DNA of 64,000 nucleotides. Origin: Luteolibacter yonseiensis. Lineage in GTDB: Bacteria > Verrucomicrobiota > Verrucomicrobiia > Verrucomicrobiales > Akkermansiaceae. The stretch spans positions 284,869 to 348,868 of the forward strand of contig NZ_JAENIK010000008.1 in assembly GCF_016595465.1 (NCBI RefSeq), given 5' to 3'. Position numbers and translations under genes: made by a program. A model generated the notes under the pieces. That model did not search any database and was not told the origin of the DNA. It saw only the letters and a program-made list of their open reading frames with translations. Shown here one piece after another: positions 53,765 through 63,452 of the stretch. How positions within the stretch are numbered: the stretch's first letter is position 1; the number at the start of each line of letters is the position of its first letter.

Positions 53765-55879
53765 ATGAAATGGTCTCCACAGTGGTTGTTGTTGCCGGTC
53801 GCGCTCGGGGCGGGCTACCTGACAGGCAGGCAGGGACAGCCTCCGCAGCCGGGGCCGGCGACCGAGGAAAGCCGCCCGCGTGATACCCGCGCCGCCATCC
53901 GCAGTCCCAGAAACGACCCCTTCGGAGGCCAGGGATTCTCGCTTTCCTCGATGGAGGATCTTCATGAGCTGTTCAGGCGGCAGGGACGCTCGGTCGCATC
54001 CGCACGGGTGACGCTGGCGGTGAATTCGCTTTCTTCGGCGGAGATCCCCGCCCTGGTGGAGATGATCCAGAAGGAGGCGAAGGAGAATCCGAACCGCTAC
54101 GATTCCGACAGCTACATGCTGATGGGCGCCCTCTTCGAGCGCTGGACGGCGGTCGATCCCACCGCGGCGCTCGCTTTTGTCGATTCCTGCAAGTCCCGTT
54201 CCTTCCAGAAGAATGCGGCGGGAAGCTGTTTCGCCGCGCTCGGAAAAGTCGATCCGGACCGGGCGATGTCGGAGTTTGAAAAACTGCCGAAAGGCGAGAT
54301 CCGCGAGACGGCGGGCATGGCGCTGGTCTCCGCCTTGTCAGACAAGGACCCGGCCGCCGCTTGCGATCTGTTGGAAAAGGAAGCCAGCCCCGGGGCCTTC
54401 GGCGATTACTACACCGCGGAAATATTCTCAAGCTGGGCAAAGAAGGATCCCCTGGCCGCGGCGAAGCGGCTGGAGTCGATGCCGCCGGATCGCGTGGGTG
54501 ATTACAGCGCCGGCCAGCTCGCGGCCAGTTGGGCACAGAAGGACCCGGCGGCGGCGCTGAAATGGGCGAAGACGCTCACGGGTGACCGCAAGTCGAACTC
54601 GGCGTCCGAGGTTTACAAGGTGATCGCCCGGGATGATCCGGCGAAGGCATGGGAGCAGCTGAAGGGCGAACCCGGACATTTGCGCGGCCGGATCTTCGGA
54701 TCGATTCTCGAAATCGTGGCGGACGAGGATCCGAAAAAAGCGATGTCGATGCTGACAACGCTGGGCAGCAAGTCGGACCTGCGCATCGGAACGGACAACT
54801 TTTTGAACAGCTTGAGCTGGAATGACACCCGCCTTGCCTTCGAGGTGATCGACCAGGTCAAGGATCCTGCCACGAGGCGCGAAAACCTGGGGAACCAGAT
54901 GTACAACGCGGCGTGGTCGTCACCCGAGCTGTTGAAGGAGCAGATCGGAAAACTCACCGACCGGGAGAAGATCGACACATCCGGCGCGGTCCTGCGCGGA
55001 CTGGTCTCCTCGGACCCGGCGGCGGCCGAAAAGTATTTCCTCGAACTTCCCGAGGCGCAGCGAAGCACCCAGACCCTTTCGCAGATGCTCGCGCAGTATT
55101 CGAACACGAATGCGAAAAAGGCTTTCGAATTCGCGACCTCCCTCACCAATCCACAGGAACAGGCGGCGGCGGTGCGGGGACTTTTCCAAAATTGGAGCCG
55201 TGAGGATCCGGAAGCGGCGGCGGAGGGATGGAAAAAGCTCCCGTCCGGCCAAGGCCGTCTTGAAGCACTGGACAATGTGGCCGGCTCCTGGAGCCAGAGC
55301 GATCCGGAAGCGGCGAAATCATGGGCCGACAGTCTCACAGGTGTGGAAAAAGCGCGGGCGCTTGCCGCGGTCCTTCCAGCTTTGGCAAGGGACAATCCGG
55401 AAACGGCAAGCAGGCAGCTCGCCGCGATCATCGCCTCGCCTCCGGACGGTATGGGTCAGAACCTCGCATCATCCGCCGGCAACCTGGCGGGTCAATGGGC
55501 GGACGATGATCCGGCAGCGGCATCCCGATGGGCGGCATCGCTGCCAAACGGACCATCGCGTGACGAAGGACTGCAGGCGGTTTCCCGCGCTTGGAGCCAA
55601 TATGATGCCGTGGCCGCCGCACAATGGCTCGGCACGCTGGAAGCCGGCAGTTCCCGTGATGCTGCGATCCAGCCGCTGGTGAATCAGGTGCGGAATACCG
55701 ATCCCGACACCGCTTTTTCGTGGGCGGCCTCGATCAGCGATGAAAATCAGAGGATCAACGAGCTGCGGCAGACCCTGAAGTCATGGCGCAGGTCGGACTT
55801 GCAGGCGGCGAGGGCGACATTCGACGCGGCGAACCTTTCCGAGAAGGAACGGGAGAGCTTGGCGAAAGAGCTGGAATGA
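53765..55879 (+). CDS. Exported helical-repeat protein
   Basis: This 704-residue protein has a signal or anchor segment (WLLLPVALGAGYLTG). About 18 irregular 30-36-residue repeats follow, each centred on a DP-x-AA-x-x-W-A type pattern, such as KDPLAAAKRLESMP, KDPAAALKWAKTL and DDPAAASRWAASLP. These predict a superhelical alpha-solenoid similar to TPR or Sel1 arrays and typical of Verrucomicrobia. A role in protein binding in the periplasm is likely, but no function is known. It follows rtcR by 56 bases without obvious link. Confidence 0.75.
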   Translation: MKWSPQWLLLPVALGAGYLTGRQGQPPQPGPATEESRPRDTRAAIRSPRNDPFGGQGFSLSSMEDLHELFRRQGRSVASARVTLAVNSLSSAEIPALVEMIQKEAKENPNRYDSDSYMLMGALFERWTAVDPTAALAFVDSCKSRSFQKNAAGSCFAALGKVDPDRAMSEFEKLPKGEIRETAGMALVSALSDKDPAAACDLLEKEASPGAFGDYYTAEIFSSWAKKDPLAAAKRLESMPPDRVGDYSAGQLAASWAQKDPAAALKWAKTLTGDRKSNSASEVYKVIARDDPAKAWEQLKGEPGHLRGRIFGSILEIVADEDPKKAMSMLTTLGSKSDLRIGTDNFLNSLSWNDTRLAFEVIDQVKDPATRRENLGNQMYNAAWSSPELLKEQIGKLTDREKIDTSGAVLRGLVSSDPAAAEKYFLELPEAQRSTQTLSQMLAQYSNTNAKKAFEFATSLTNPQEQAAAVRGLFQNWSREDPEAAAEGWKKLPSGQGRLEALDNVAGSWSQSDPEAAKSWADSLTGVEKARALAAVLPALARDNPETASRQLAAIIASPPDGMGQNLASSAGNLAGQWADDDPAAASRWAASLPNGPSRDEGLQAVSRAWSQYDAVAAAQWLGTLEAGSSRDAAIQPLVNQVRNTDPDTAFSWAASISDENQRINELRQTLKSWRRSDLQAARATFDAANLSEKERESLAKELE

Positions 55880-55949
55880 CGCCAGTCCCGCCAATGGGAG
55901 CCATACGCCCATCGGTCGGTGGCATCCCGCCAAAATCCCTTGCGCCGCC

Positions 55950-57209
55950 CTATGCCCCCCGGACTTCTTCCGCGATGATCCGCAACCCGGCCCTCACGAC
56001 CGCCTCATCCATGGCATAGGAAACGCGGATGCATTGGTGACGGTGGGGCCACCCCTCATCATCAAGTCCGAAGAAAAAGTGCTGTCCCGGGATGACCAGG
56101 ACCTCACGCTTCTTCAAGCGCTCGTAAAGTTCCTGGGAGGTGATCTTCAACTGTGGAAACCAGAACCACAGGAACAGGGCACCTTCGCTGCGGTGCATGT
56201 ACCACTCGATGTCATCGCCAAACGCATCCACCGCCGCTTGTCTGGCAAGGTTGCATTTCTCCTGGTAAAACGGCCTGACCACCTCGCGGCTCAATGACAG
56301 GATTTCTCCCGAACGAATCAATGGCAGGGTGATCTGCTGGCCGATGTTCGGATTCGACAGGCCCGCGATCGCACTCATCGAGCCAAGCGCCCGGATGAGT
56401 TCCGGAGGACCGATGACGATGCCGGTGCGCGTCCCGGGCAGGCCGATTTTTGACAAACTGTAGGTGAGCACCACATGCGTGTCCCAAAACGGCGTGGCAT
56501 CCGCGAAGATGATGCCGGGAAAGGGAGCTCCGTAGGCGTTGTCGATGATGAGAGGGATGTTGTTCTCCTTCGCGATGGAGGAGAGGCGGGCGATTTCCTC
56601 ATCTGTCAGAACATTTCCCGTGGGATTTGTGGGTCGGGACACGCAGATCGCCGCGATGTCCGGCGTGACTTCGAGCGCGTCAAAGTCGACCCGATATTTG
56701 AACTCATGAGGCGCGGTTTTTTCAATGAGCGGAGGAACGGCCCGGAACAAATCCCCACCGACACCCTGGTTCGCATAACCGATGTATTCGGGCACGAGCG
56801 GAAGCAGGATCTTCCGGCGTGAATCGTCCGGCATTTTACCTGCCAGCAGGTTGAAGAGAAAATAAAACGCCGTTTGCCCGCCGCTGGTGACGGCGACGTT
56901 TTCCGGGCCGAGCTTCCAACAGAACGTTTCGCGAAACAATGTGGCGACGGCTTGGAGGAAATGCGGATTGCCACGGGGAGGATCGTAACTGGTGAGAGAG
57001 CGCTGCAGACCGCCATCTTCCTCCATCAGCTCCTCCAAACGCCGCCGCCAGACCGCGTTCATTTCGGGAATGCGGGCGGGTTGGCCGCCGCCCAGCATCT
57101 TGAGATCCGGCCCTCCGCTGGCGATGGCGTGCCCGAGGTCATCCATCAGTTCCTCGATCCCGCTGCCACAGCCGAGGTGGCGTCCAAATTCTGAAAATTC
57201 GTATGACAT
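55950..57209 (-). CDS. avtA: Valine-pyruvate transaminase (AvtA)
   Basis: This 419-residue PLP enzyme matches AvtA length (~417). LGGGQPARIPEMN is followed by AVTSGGQTAFYFLFNLLAGK and VSRPTNPTGNVLTDEEI. Then come LIIDNAYGAPFPGIIF and the PLP-lysine segment VLTYSLSKIGLPGTRTGI. It also has GALFLWFWF and PGQHFFFGLDDEGWPHRHQC, all close to the E. coli protein. It transfers amino groups between valine (or alanine) and pyruvate/2-ketoisovalerate in the cytoplasm. Confidence 0.93.
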   Translation of the reverse strand: MSYEFSEFGRHLGCGSGIEELMDDLGHAIASGGPDLKMLGGGQPARIPEMNAVWRRRLEELMEEDGGLQRSLTSYDPPRGNPHFLQAVATLFRETFCWKLGPENVAVTSGGQTAFYFLFNLLAGKMPDDSRRKILLPLVPEYIGYANQGVGGDLFRAVPPLIEKTAPHEFKYRVDFDALEVTPDIAAICVSRPTNPTGNVLTDEEIARLSSIAKENNIPLIIDNAYGAPFPGIIFADATPFWDTHVVLTYSLSKIGLPGTRTGIVIGPPELIRALGSMSAIAGLSNPNIGQQITLPLIRSGEILSLSREVVRPFYQEKCNLARQAAVDAFGDDIEWYMHRSEGALFLWFWFPQLKITSQELYERLKKREVLVIPGQHFFFGLDDEGWPHRHQCIRVSYAMDEAVVRAGLRIIAEEVRGA

Positions 57210-57263
57210 CTTCGATGACTGCGTTCTATAGTGTCGGCCTCACTCCAAACCAACCAAACAACC

Positions 57264-57755
57264 ATGTCCATCAAAGTCGGCGACAAAGCCCCGGATTTCA
57301 CCCTTGTCAGTAAAACCGCGAATGGCCCGGAGCTGGTCACATTGAGCGAACTCATCGGCAAGTCCAACATCGTGCTGCTTTTCGTGCCAATGGCCTTCAC
57401 CGGCGGCTGCACCACGGAGCTGTGTGAGATCTCCAACAGCATTTCGGAATATGACACGCTCGATGCCAAGGTGCTCGGCATCTCCGGAGACAACCCTTTC
57501 GCACAAGAAGCATGGGCGCAAAAAGAAGGCATCACCATCAGCCTCCTCAGCGACTACGAACACGCCGTGGCGAAGTCATACGGCGTGGCCTACGAGCAGT
57601 TCCTGCCATCCAAGAACCTGATCATGGGTGGAGTGGCGAAACGCTCCGTGTTCGTCATCGACAAGGAGGGAGTGGTGCGCCACGTGGAAGTGCTCGAATC
57701 CCCAAGCGACCTTCCGGACTTCGGCGCGATCAAAACCGCTCTGGGTTCGCTCTGA
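57264..57755 (+). CDS. Peroxiredoxin (AhpC/TSA family)
   Basis: This 163-residue thioredoxin-fold protein has GDKAPDFTLVS and the peroxidatic motif PMAFTGGCTTELC. The first Cys (PxxxTxxC) is peroxidatic, and the second, four residues on, might be a resolving Cys. It should reduce H2O2 or organic peroxides. ATG 57264 is preferred over 57231 because it gives the family N-terminus MSIKVGDKAPDF. A strong terminator follows 26 bases after the stop. Confidence 0.9.
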   Translation: MSIKVGDKAPDFTLVSKTANGPELVTLSELIGKSNIVLLFVPMAFTGGCTTELCEISNSISEYDTLDAKVLGISGDNPFAQEAWAQKEGITISLLSDYEHAVAKSYGVAYEQFLPSKNLIMGGVAKRSVFVIDKEGVVRHVEVLESPSDLPDFGAIKTALGSL

Positions 57756-57781
57756 ACATCCTGTTTCCAAATTCAAGAAGA

Positions 57782-57812
57782 GCCGCCGGGACACTCTCCG
57801 GCGGCTTTTTTT
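57782..57812 (+). terminator. Intrinsic terminator after the peroxiredoxin gene
   Basis: GCCGCCGG (57782-57789) pairs with CCGGCGGC (57798-57805) around an 8-base loop, followed directly by seven T. This is a classical rho-independent terminator. Confidence 0.9.
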
Positions 57813-57993
57813 ATTCAAGTTCCGCGATTGTGCCCGACCGCCCCGTGGTGACCTTTCGGAGTACCTTCGTTTGTGAGGCAACGGGAGTTGTTGGAACGAT
57901 CCTTGAAAAATTTCCGGTGTCGGCTTGAATGCGGCGCCACGTGATTCATTCCGCTTATCCCTCCAAGGGGATCTCCAGACCGATCAGCCAGTC

Positions 57994-58734
57994 ATGATAC
58001 GCAATCCCAATGCCCGGCAGGGTTCTTTCCCGACAACCGCTTGGTCCGCGATACAACTTCTCAAGGAGGATGACCAGGCCGCAAGGGATGAGGCGCTGGC
58101 TTCCCTGTGCGAAACCTACTGGCAGCCCGTATTCCACTTTCTCCGGGGCATGGGCCGCAGCCATGAGGATGCTGAGGATCTGGCCCAGGGATTCTTCGCC
58201 ATGCTTCTGCGCAAGGACGCCCTTTCACGCGCCGATCCCGGGAAAGGCAGGCTGCGATCCTACCTGCTCAAATGTCTGAAGCGTTTCCTGAACGATCACC
58301 ACGACCGGGAAACAGCGGCAAAACGCGGGGGAAGCCCGCCGCCACCAGAGCACGGAGATGGCCGACACTTCTGGCATTCCGAAGGCATGGAGTTCCTGCC
58401 GCCGGATCGGGAATACGATCGCAACTGGGCCTTGAGCACCTTGGATGCGGCGCTCATGCAACTGGGCGGGAATTTCCGAAAACGATTCCCCGGCTTGGAC
58501 GAGGCTCTTTTCGACGCCCTGCTCCCGCATCTGGATTCCCGTTCCGGACCTGCCGCATCCTTTGAATCTCTCGCCGGGCGGTTCGGGATGTCCGCGGACA
58601 CGCTCCGCAGTCACGTGCACCGTCTCCGTAAAAAGCTGCCGGAGGCTGTCATCATCCAGGTGAAGACCACGCTGGCCGATCCCACCCCGGAGGAGATCCG
58701 CGAAGAGCTGGCAGCCCTGCGCGAATATCTATGA
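57994..58734 (+). CDS. ECF-like sigma factor of the kinase-associated type
   Basis: This 246-residue protein has sigma2 (about 20-100), with LASLCETYWQPVFHFLRGMG and EDAEDLAQGFFAMLLRKDAL, then LRSYLLKCLKRFLNDHHDRE. Sigma4 (about 185-230) is SLAGRFGMSADTLRSHVHRLRKKL. The form with GFF-x-x-LL and a long linker is common in Planctomycetes/Verrucomicrobia, where the gene precedes a Ser/Thr kinase, as here with 30 bases between. ATG 57994 is preferred to a TTG at 57925. Confidence 0.87.
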   Translation: MIRNPNARQGSFPTTAWSAIQLLKEDDQAARDEALASLCETYWQPVFHFLRGMGRSHEDAEDLAQGFFAMLLRKDALSRADPGKGRLRSYLLKCLKRFLNDHHDRETAAKRGGSPPPPEHGDGRHFWHSEGMEFLPPDREYDRNWALSTLDAALMQLGGNFRKRFPGLDEALFDALLPHLDSRSGPAASFESLAGRFGMSADTLRSHVHRLRKKLPEAVIIQVKTTLADPTPEEIREELAALREYL

Positions 58735-58764
58735 CTAGGCTCCGCCCACCTCCTCCTTACTCCC

Positions 58765-61077
58765 GTGGACACCGCATCCTCCCATGATCCAGCAAGTCCG
58801 CCCCAGGCACCGGATGCCCGTGGCATCTTCGATGAGGCATTGAGGCAGCTCCACCCCATGGTCGGCTGGCAGCCTCCGGAGGCCGACACCTTGGCAAGCC
58901 TGCTGCCCCAATACCGGTTCTCGGCATTCATTGGCCGGGGAGGCATGGGCGCGGTTTACGAGGCGCATCACCCCGGGCTCGACCGGCCGATCGCCATCAA
59001 GCTGCTGCCGGTGGAGCTGGCGGAGGAGGCAAACTTTTCCGCACGCTTCGAGCGGGAAGCCCGGACGCTGGCCTGCCTGCAACATCCCAACATCGTCACT
59101 GTCCATGACTTCGGAAAAACTCCGGTGGGACATCTGTTTTTCGTGATGGAGCTGGTGGATGGCCCGGATCTGTCTCGGCTCATGGCCGCGGGCCCTCTGG
59201 AGCCCGGAGTGGCGGTGGAGCTCGCCATCCAGATTTGCGACGCGCTGGAATATGCCCACGCGCGCCAGGTCATTCACCGGGATATCAAGCCAGCCAACGT
59301 GCTGCGGCGGGCGGATGGCCAGGTGAAGCTGGCGGATTTCGGTCTGGCCCGCCTGATGGGAGAGCAAGGGGCGTCCGGAAACATTCTTCCCGAATCAAAA
59401 CTGTCGGAAGTAGGGAACCCTGCCCACACCGGCACCCGCATGGGCACTCCGGGCTACGTGGCTCCGGAGGTGTTGAAGACAGGACGGTTCGACAACCGGT
59501 CCGACCTTTATTCGGTTGGCGTGATGCTCAGGGAAATGCTTCTCGGAACGGAGCCTTTGTCCGGAGAACCACCCTATGCCGCCGTGATCCGGCGGGCGAC
59601 TGAGGAAAATCCTGATCTTCGTTATCAAAGTGCGGTGGAGATGAAGCGCGACCTCGCTCACGTCCGGAACTCCCCCGGAACCGTTGCCCGGGCGGACGGA
59701 AAATCGGACTCAGGCAGCAGGATTCCACATCGTGGATGGATGGCGGCGGGTCTTGCGGCCGCCGCCGTGATGGCATGTGCATTTGTATGGCGGCATGCTG
59801 ATTCATTTCCAGATTCCGGAAGGCCTCATGTCTCCAGCGGTGACACTATGGCCTCTCCGGAAAACACCATCGCCACCAGCAGTTCCGGTTTTCCAGCGCT
59901 GCCGACAGCTGAGATTTTTCCGCCACCCTCGGCTTTGGTGCCTTCTGGAGATCTTTCCCTTGGGCCACCGTCAGACCAACCGTTGGAGAACATGGACGAT
60001 CCACTTTCTTCGGAACTGCTCCGGGGCACCACACGGATCTTGTTCAATGGGAAGGACCTGTCCGGCTGGAGTGGACGTGGCGGTCACTGGACGGTGGAGA
60101 ACGGCATGATCGTGGGCCGCATGCCCGCCGAGCCCGGGCTCAGCAACACCTGTCTGATCTGGCAGGAAAGCGACGTTTCCGATTTCGAACTGGTCTGCAG
60201 CTTCGGAGCACGGACCGGTTACCGCATGGCGAGCAATGGAGGAATCGAATTCCGGTCCACGGTCACCGAGGACTGGAATTCGGTGCTCCGGGGGTGTCAG
60301 GTGGATCTGGCCAGCATCAAAGAGATCACCGGCGCCCTCTGGGACAGTGATGGAAGACGCTACCTCGCGTCCCAAGGTCAGAAGGGCAGTCTGGTCGGAG
60401 GACCGGAGGGCGGTCCACCTGCTGTCAGAACCTCCGGTTTTGTCCGCCCCGACTTGTTGAAAAACCGGCTGCGTGAGGACCTATGGAATCACTGCCGCCT
60501 CGTCTGTATCGGAGGAAACATCTCCGTTTTTATCAACCATCGGCTGACCGCGTCCTTCCGGGACACTGCGGAAGGTTTGCCGCGATCAGGAAAACTAGGG
60601 CTGGAGGTATCCCTGATGGGTGACAACCAAGGGTTGGTCCGGGGAGAAATGCTGTATAAGGACATCCTCCTGACTCCGCTGAAGCAGGTGCCAGGGCGGG
60701 AAGCCGAAGCCATGGCCAGCCGCGAGGCCATGCTCCGGCCGGTCAGGGCCTCTTTGATGGCCGGCAAGTGGCACCTGCGGACCGGCCTTGCCGGATCCTC
60801 CTCCAAGGCGACCACCCTTCGGTTCAAGAACCGGGGCGTTCTGGAGCAGGATGGGGTGGACGCCGGACGATGGTGGGCTTTCGCACCAAACCGGATCCAT
60901 ATGCAATTCAAAGGAGACCCCGCCGTTTACAATCCGGACTCGGGTGCCGACTTTACCCTGAGCCCGGCTCTGGACCGCATGGACGGTTTTTCCTCCGCTC
61001 CGGGCGGCGGGGATATGGCTGTGAACCTGTGGGCTGGCCGGGATGCCGACGCACCTCCGCCGGAGTTTCCCGAGTAG
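58765..61077 (+). CDS. Ser/Thr protein kinase fused to a DUF1080 domain
   Basis: This 770-residue protein has an N-terminal Hanks-type kinase (about 50-305): IGRGGMGAVYEA, Lys79 (AIKLLP), HRDIKPAN with catalytic Asp173, and DFGLAR. One membrane span follows (about 323-343). The outside part holds a DUF1080 concanavalin-like domain (about 425-640; TRILFNGKDLSGWSGRGG) and a C-terminal beta domain. It should sense a sugar or polymer outside and phosphorylate targets inside, possibly its ECF-like neighbour. The start is GTG 58765, with no better in-frame ATG nearby. Confidence 0.88.
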   Translation: MDTASSHDPASPPQAPDARGIFDEALRQLHPMVGWQPPEADTLASLLPQYRFSAFIGRGGMGAVYEAHHPGLDRPIAIKLLPVELAEEANFSARFEREARTLACLQHPNIVTVHDFGKTPVGHLFFVMELVDGPDLSRLMAAGPLEPGVAVELAIQICDALEYAHARQVIHRDIKPANVLRRADGQVKLADFGLARLMGEQGASGNILPESKLSEVGNPAHTGTRMGTPGYVAPEVLKTGRFDNRSDLYSVGVMLREMLLGTEPLSGEPPYAAVIRRATEENPDLRYQSAVEMKRDLAHVRNSPGTVARADGKSDSGSRIPHRGWMAAGLAAAAVMACAFVWRHADSFPDSGRPHVSSGDTMASPENTIATSSSGFPALPTAEIFPPPSALVPSGDLSLGPPSDQPLENMDDPLSSELLRGTTRILFNGKDLSGWSGRGGHWTVENGMIVGRMPAEPGLSNTCLIWQESDVSDFELVCSFGARTGYRMASNGGIEFRSTVTEDWNSVLRGCQVDLASIKEITGALWDSDGRRYLASQGQKGSLVGGPEGGPPAVRTSGFVRPDLLKNRLREDLWNHCRLVCIGGNISVFINHRLTASFRDTAEGLPRSGKLGLEVSLMGDNQGLVRGEMLYKDILLTPLKQVPGREAEAMASREAMLRPVRASLMAGKWHLRTGLAGSSSKATTLRFKNRGVLEQDGVDAGRWWAFAPNRIHMQFKGDPAVYNPDSGADFTLSPALDRMDGFSSAPGGGDMAVNLWAGRDADAPPPEFPE

Positions 61078-61175
61078 CTGGAGCATCGGGAAAATTTTTG
61101 CCCGCACTCCGCAACGCGGGGATGGAGCGTTCCTTAGAATAGGTATGTCAGCCCGGGATCCCGGCATTCACTCCT

Positions 61176-63452
61176 ATGAACACTCCCCATCCATTCTCAT
61201 TTCCGGCCTCTGGTCCGGTCCTCCGCCATGGTCTTTCAGCCGCGATCCTCGCACTTGCGGGTTCCCCTCTGTGGGCGGCCACCTTTACGGTGAATACCCT
61301 CGTCGACACCATCAATGGCGGTCAGGGAGCCGGGGCGAACGGAGTTGGCGACCTGCGTTACTGCCTGCGACGGGTCAACGACTCGGCTCAGGGCCAGACG
61401 CACACCATTGTCTTCGCACCTGGCCTCACCGGAAAAATCACGCTCAACGGCAGCGAACTGGTCATCCGGAACAACGCGACCATCACCGGTCCGGGGGCGG
61501 ACAAGCTGGCCATTGACGCGGACGGCAAAAGCCGGGTCCTCTACATCGGGGGCGCTCCTGATGTTCCGCTCCAAGTCCGGATATCCGGTCTGACCATGAC
61601 CGGGGGAAACGGTGACGGCAAGGACCCGACCGGGACCGATCAACCGCCTCTGGCCGATCTCGCCAGGACGCGGGGAGGCGCGGTCCTCAATCATGACAGC
61701 TCCCTCACCTTGCGGGATTGCTCCGTCACCGGCAACACCTCGTCCGTATCCGATGGCGGCGGCGGGATTTTCAATTATGCGGAAAACCGCAACGCCATCC
61801 TTACCCTCGAAGGCTGCGCCATCACCGGCAATTCCTCTCCATTCGGCCAAGGTGGTGGCATCTGGAATCATGCCTTGAACGACAACACTTCCACCCTGAT
61901 TGCCAGCAATTGCACGATCAGCGGGAACTCCAGCCAAGGCAACGGCGGCGGTATCAGCAGTTTTGGAATCGCCGCCGTGGTCAGGACGGAGCTGAGCCAT
62001 TGCTCCGTCACTGGTAATACCTCCGCCGGCTTCGAAGGAGGAGGCGGGATCTGGAACAGTGGTATGGGAAGCGCGGAACTGCCACCCACCACCATGGTTC
62101 TCACGGATTGCACGGTTGCCGGCAACGCCCACACCTCCTCAGCCAGAGGGACTGCCGGTGATGGAGGGGGAGGAGGAATTCTTAATGGCGGATCGGGTTC
62201 GAATGGCCAGCGAAGTGTGATGACCTTGCGCGGCTGCGTCGTCAGCGGCAACACATCCAGAGTTTCCGGAGGAGGTCTTTGCAACAGCGGGTGGCTGGGT
62301 CGGTCCGAGTTGTCGCTCAGCCAATGTGTCGTTCACAACAATGAAGCGGATGGATCCGGCGCGGGGATTTCCAATTTCGCCTACCAAGGCAAGGCCGCCC
62401 TCGTATTGAGCAACTGCACCATCGCTCTCAACAAGGCCCTGCTGCGGGGCGGAGGAATCGCCAACCAGCTTGACGCTTTTCCTTATGAAGGAGATGAGAC
62501 CGCGGTCACGGTGTCCGGCAGCACAATCGCAGGCAATTTTGCCGGCGGCGGCGGTGCGGGAATTTCCAGCATCAAGCCGCAGCTTAACCAGGATCAAACC
62601 ACGGTCAGCCTGAAGCTGACCGGCACGCTGGTCGGACTGCCCGCACAGGAAGGGGGAAATCTGCTTGTCACCCGCGGCAGCAATGTTTCCGGAGGATACA
62701 ATCTCTGCGATGACGATACCGGAGCTTTTCTCAACCAGACCGGAGATAAGTTGGAAACGCCCACCGGCCTTTCCTCAATCATTGGAGAAAACGGCCTGCC
62801 CGTGCCCGTGCTTCAGGATAACGGCGGCACCACACCCACGATCGCGCTGATGGCCGGCAGCGCTGCCATCGACTCCGGAAAAGCCACCGCAAGTCCGTCG
62901 GACAGTACTTCCAATGTTCTGGATCAGCGTGGTCTGGCCCGTGTTTGGGACAGCCCCGGCATTCCCAATGCCCCCGGTGGAGATGACAGCGATATCGGCG
63001 CATTCGAATGGAACAGTCCGGCCATCACCGGATGGCGCTATCGTTACTTCGGGGTCACGGGCAATACCGGAAACGCGTCCGATCAGGCGGACCCCAACCA
63101 CAACGGCATTCCGAACCTCGTTGAATACGCGCTCCATGGAGATCCCGTATCTACGGCTGGCGGAGGGGTTTCATTGCCGGAATTCACCGGTGGTGCCGGC
63201 ATTCCCGCTCAATTCACGCTGACAAGATACCCCGATCGCCCGGGAACCATTATGACGGTACAGGCTGCCGGTTCGTTGGCCGGACCATGGGAGAACGTTG
63301 CAAGCAGCGTGGATGGAATGGCCTGCCAAGCCTTGGCCCCCGGAATTTCGGTGATGGAAACCGGACCGGAAAACTCACCTTCCGTGATCATCGCAGGATT
63401 CAATCCATCCCTCCCACGGCAGTTTTACAGGCTTCGCGTGGAATCCAAATAA
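61176..63452 (+). CDS. Secreted right-handed beta-helix protein (choice-of-anchor Q type)
   Basis: This 758-residue protein has a signal peptide (about 1-34, ending SPLWA-ATFTVN). The start TFTVNTLVDTINGG and DLRYCLRRVND resemble the common 'CSLREAI' N-terminus of such proteins. The body has many parallel-beta-helix units such as LRDCSVTGNTSSVSDGGGGI and LSNCTIALNKALLRGGGIAN. Near the end, NHNGIPNLVEYAL is typical of verrucomicrobial C-terminal regions. It probably binds or degrades polysaccharide or acts at the surface; no catalytic site is evident. Confidence 0.82.
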   Translation: MNTPHPFSFPASGPVLRHGLSAAILALAGSPLWAATFTVNTLVDTINGGQGAGANGVGDLRYCLRRVNDSAQGQTHTIVFAPGLTGKITLNGSELVIRNNATITGPGADKLAIDADGKSRVLYIGGAPDVPLQVRISGLTMTGGNGDGKDPTGTDQPPLADLARTRGGAVLNHDSSLTLRDCSVTGNTSSVSDGGGGIFNYAENRNAILTLEGCAITGNSSPFGQGGGIWNHALNDNTSTLIASNCTISGNSSQGNGGGISSFGIAAVVRTELSHCSVTGNTSAGFEGGGGIWNSGMGSAELPPTTMVLTDCTVAGNAHTSSARGTAGDGGGGGILNGGSGSNGQRSVMTLRGCVVSGNTSRVSGGGLCNSGWLGRSELSLSQCVVHNNEADGSGAGISNFAYQGKAALVLSNCTIALNKALLRGGGIANQLDAFPYEGDETAVTVSGSTIAGNFAGGGGAGISSIKPQLNQDQTTVSLKLTGTLVGLPAQEGGNLLVTRGSNVSGGYNLCDDDTGAFLNQTGDKLETPTGLSSIIGENGLPVPVLQDNGGTTPTIALMAGSAAIDSGKATASPSDSTSNVLDQRGLARVWDSPGIPNAPGGDDSDIGAFEWNSPAITGWRYRYFGVTGNTGNASDQADPNHNGIPNLVEYALHGDPVSTAGGGVSLPEFTGGAGIPAQFTLTRYPDRPGTIMTVQAAGSLAGPWENVASSVDGMACQALAPGISVMETGPENSPSVIIAGFNPSLPRQFYRLRVESK

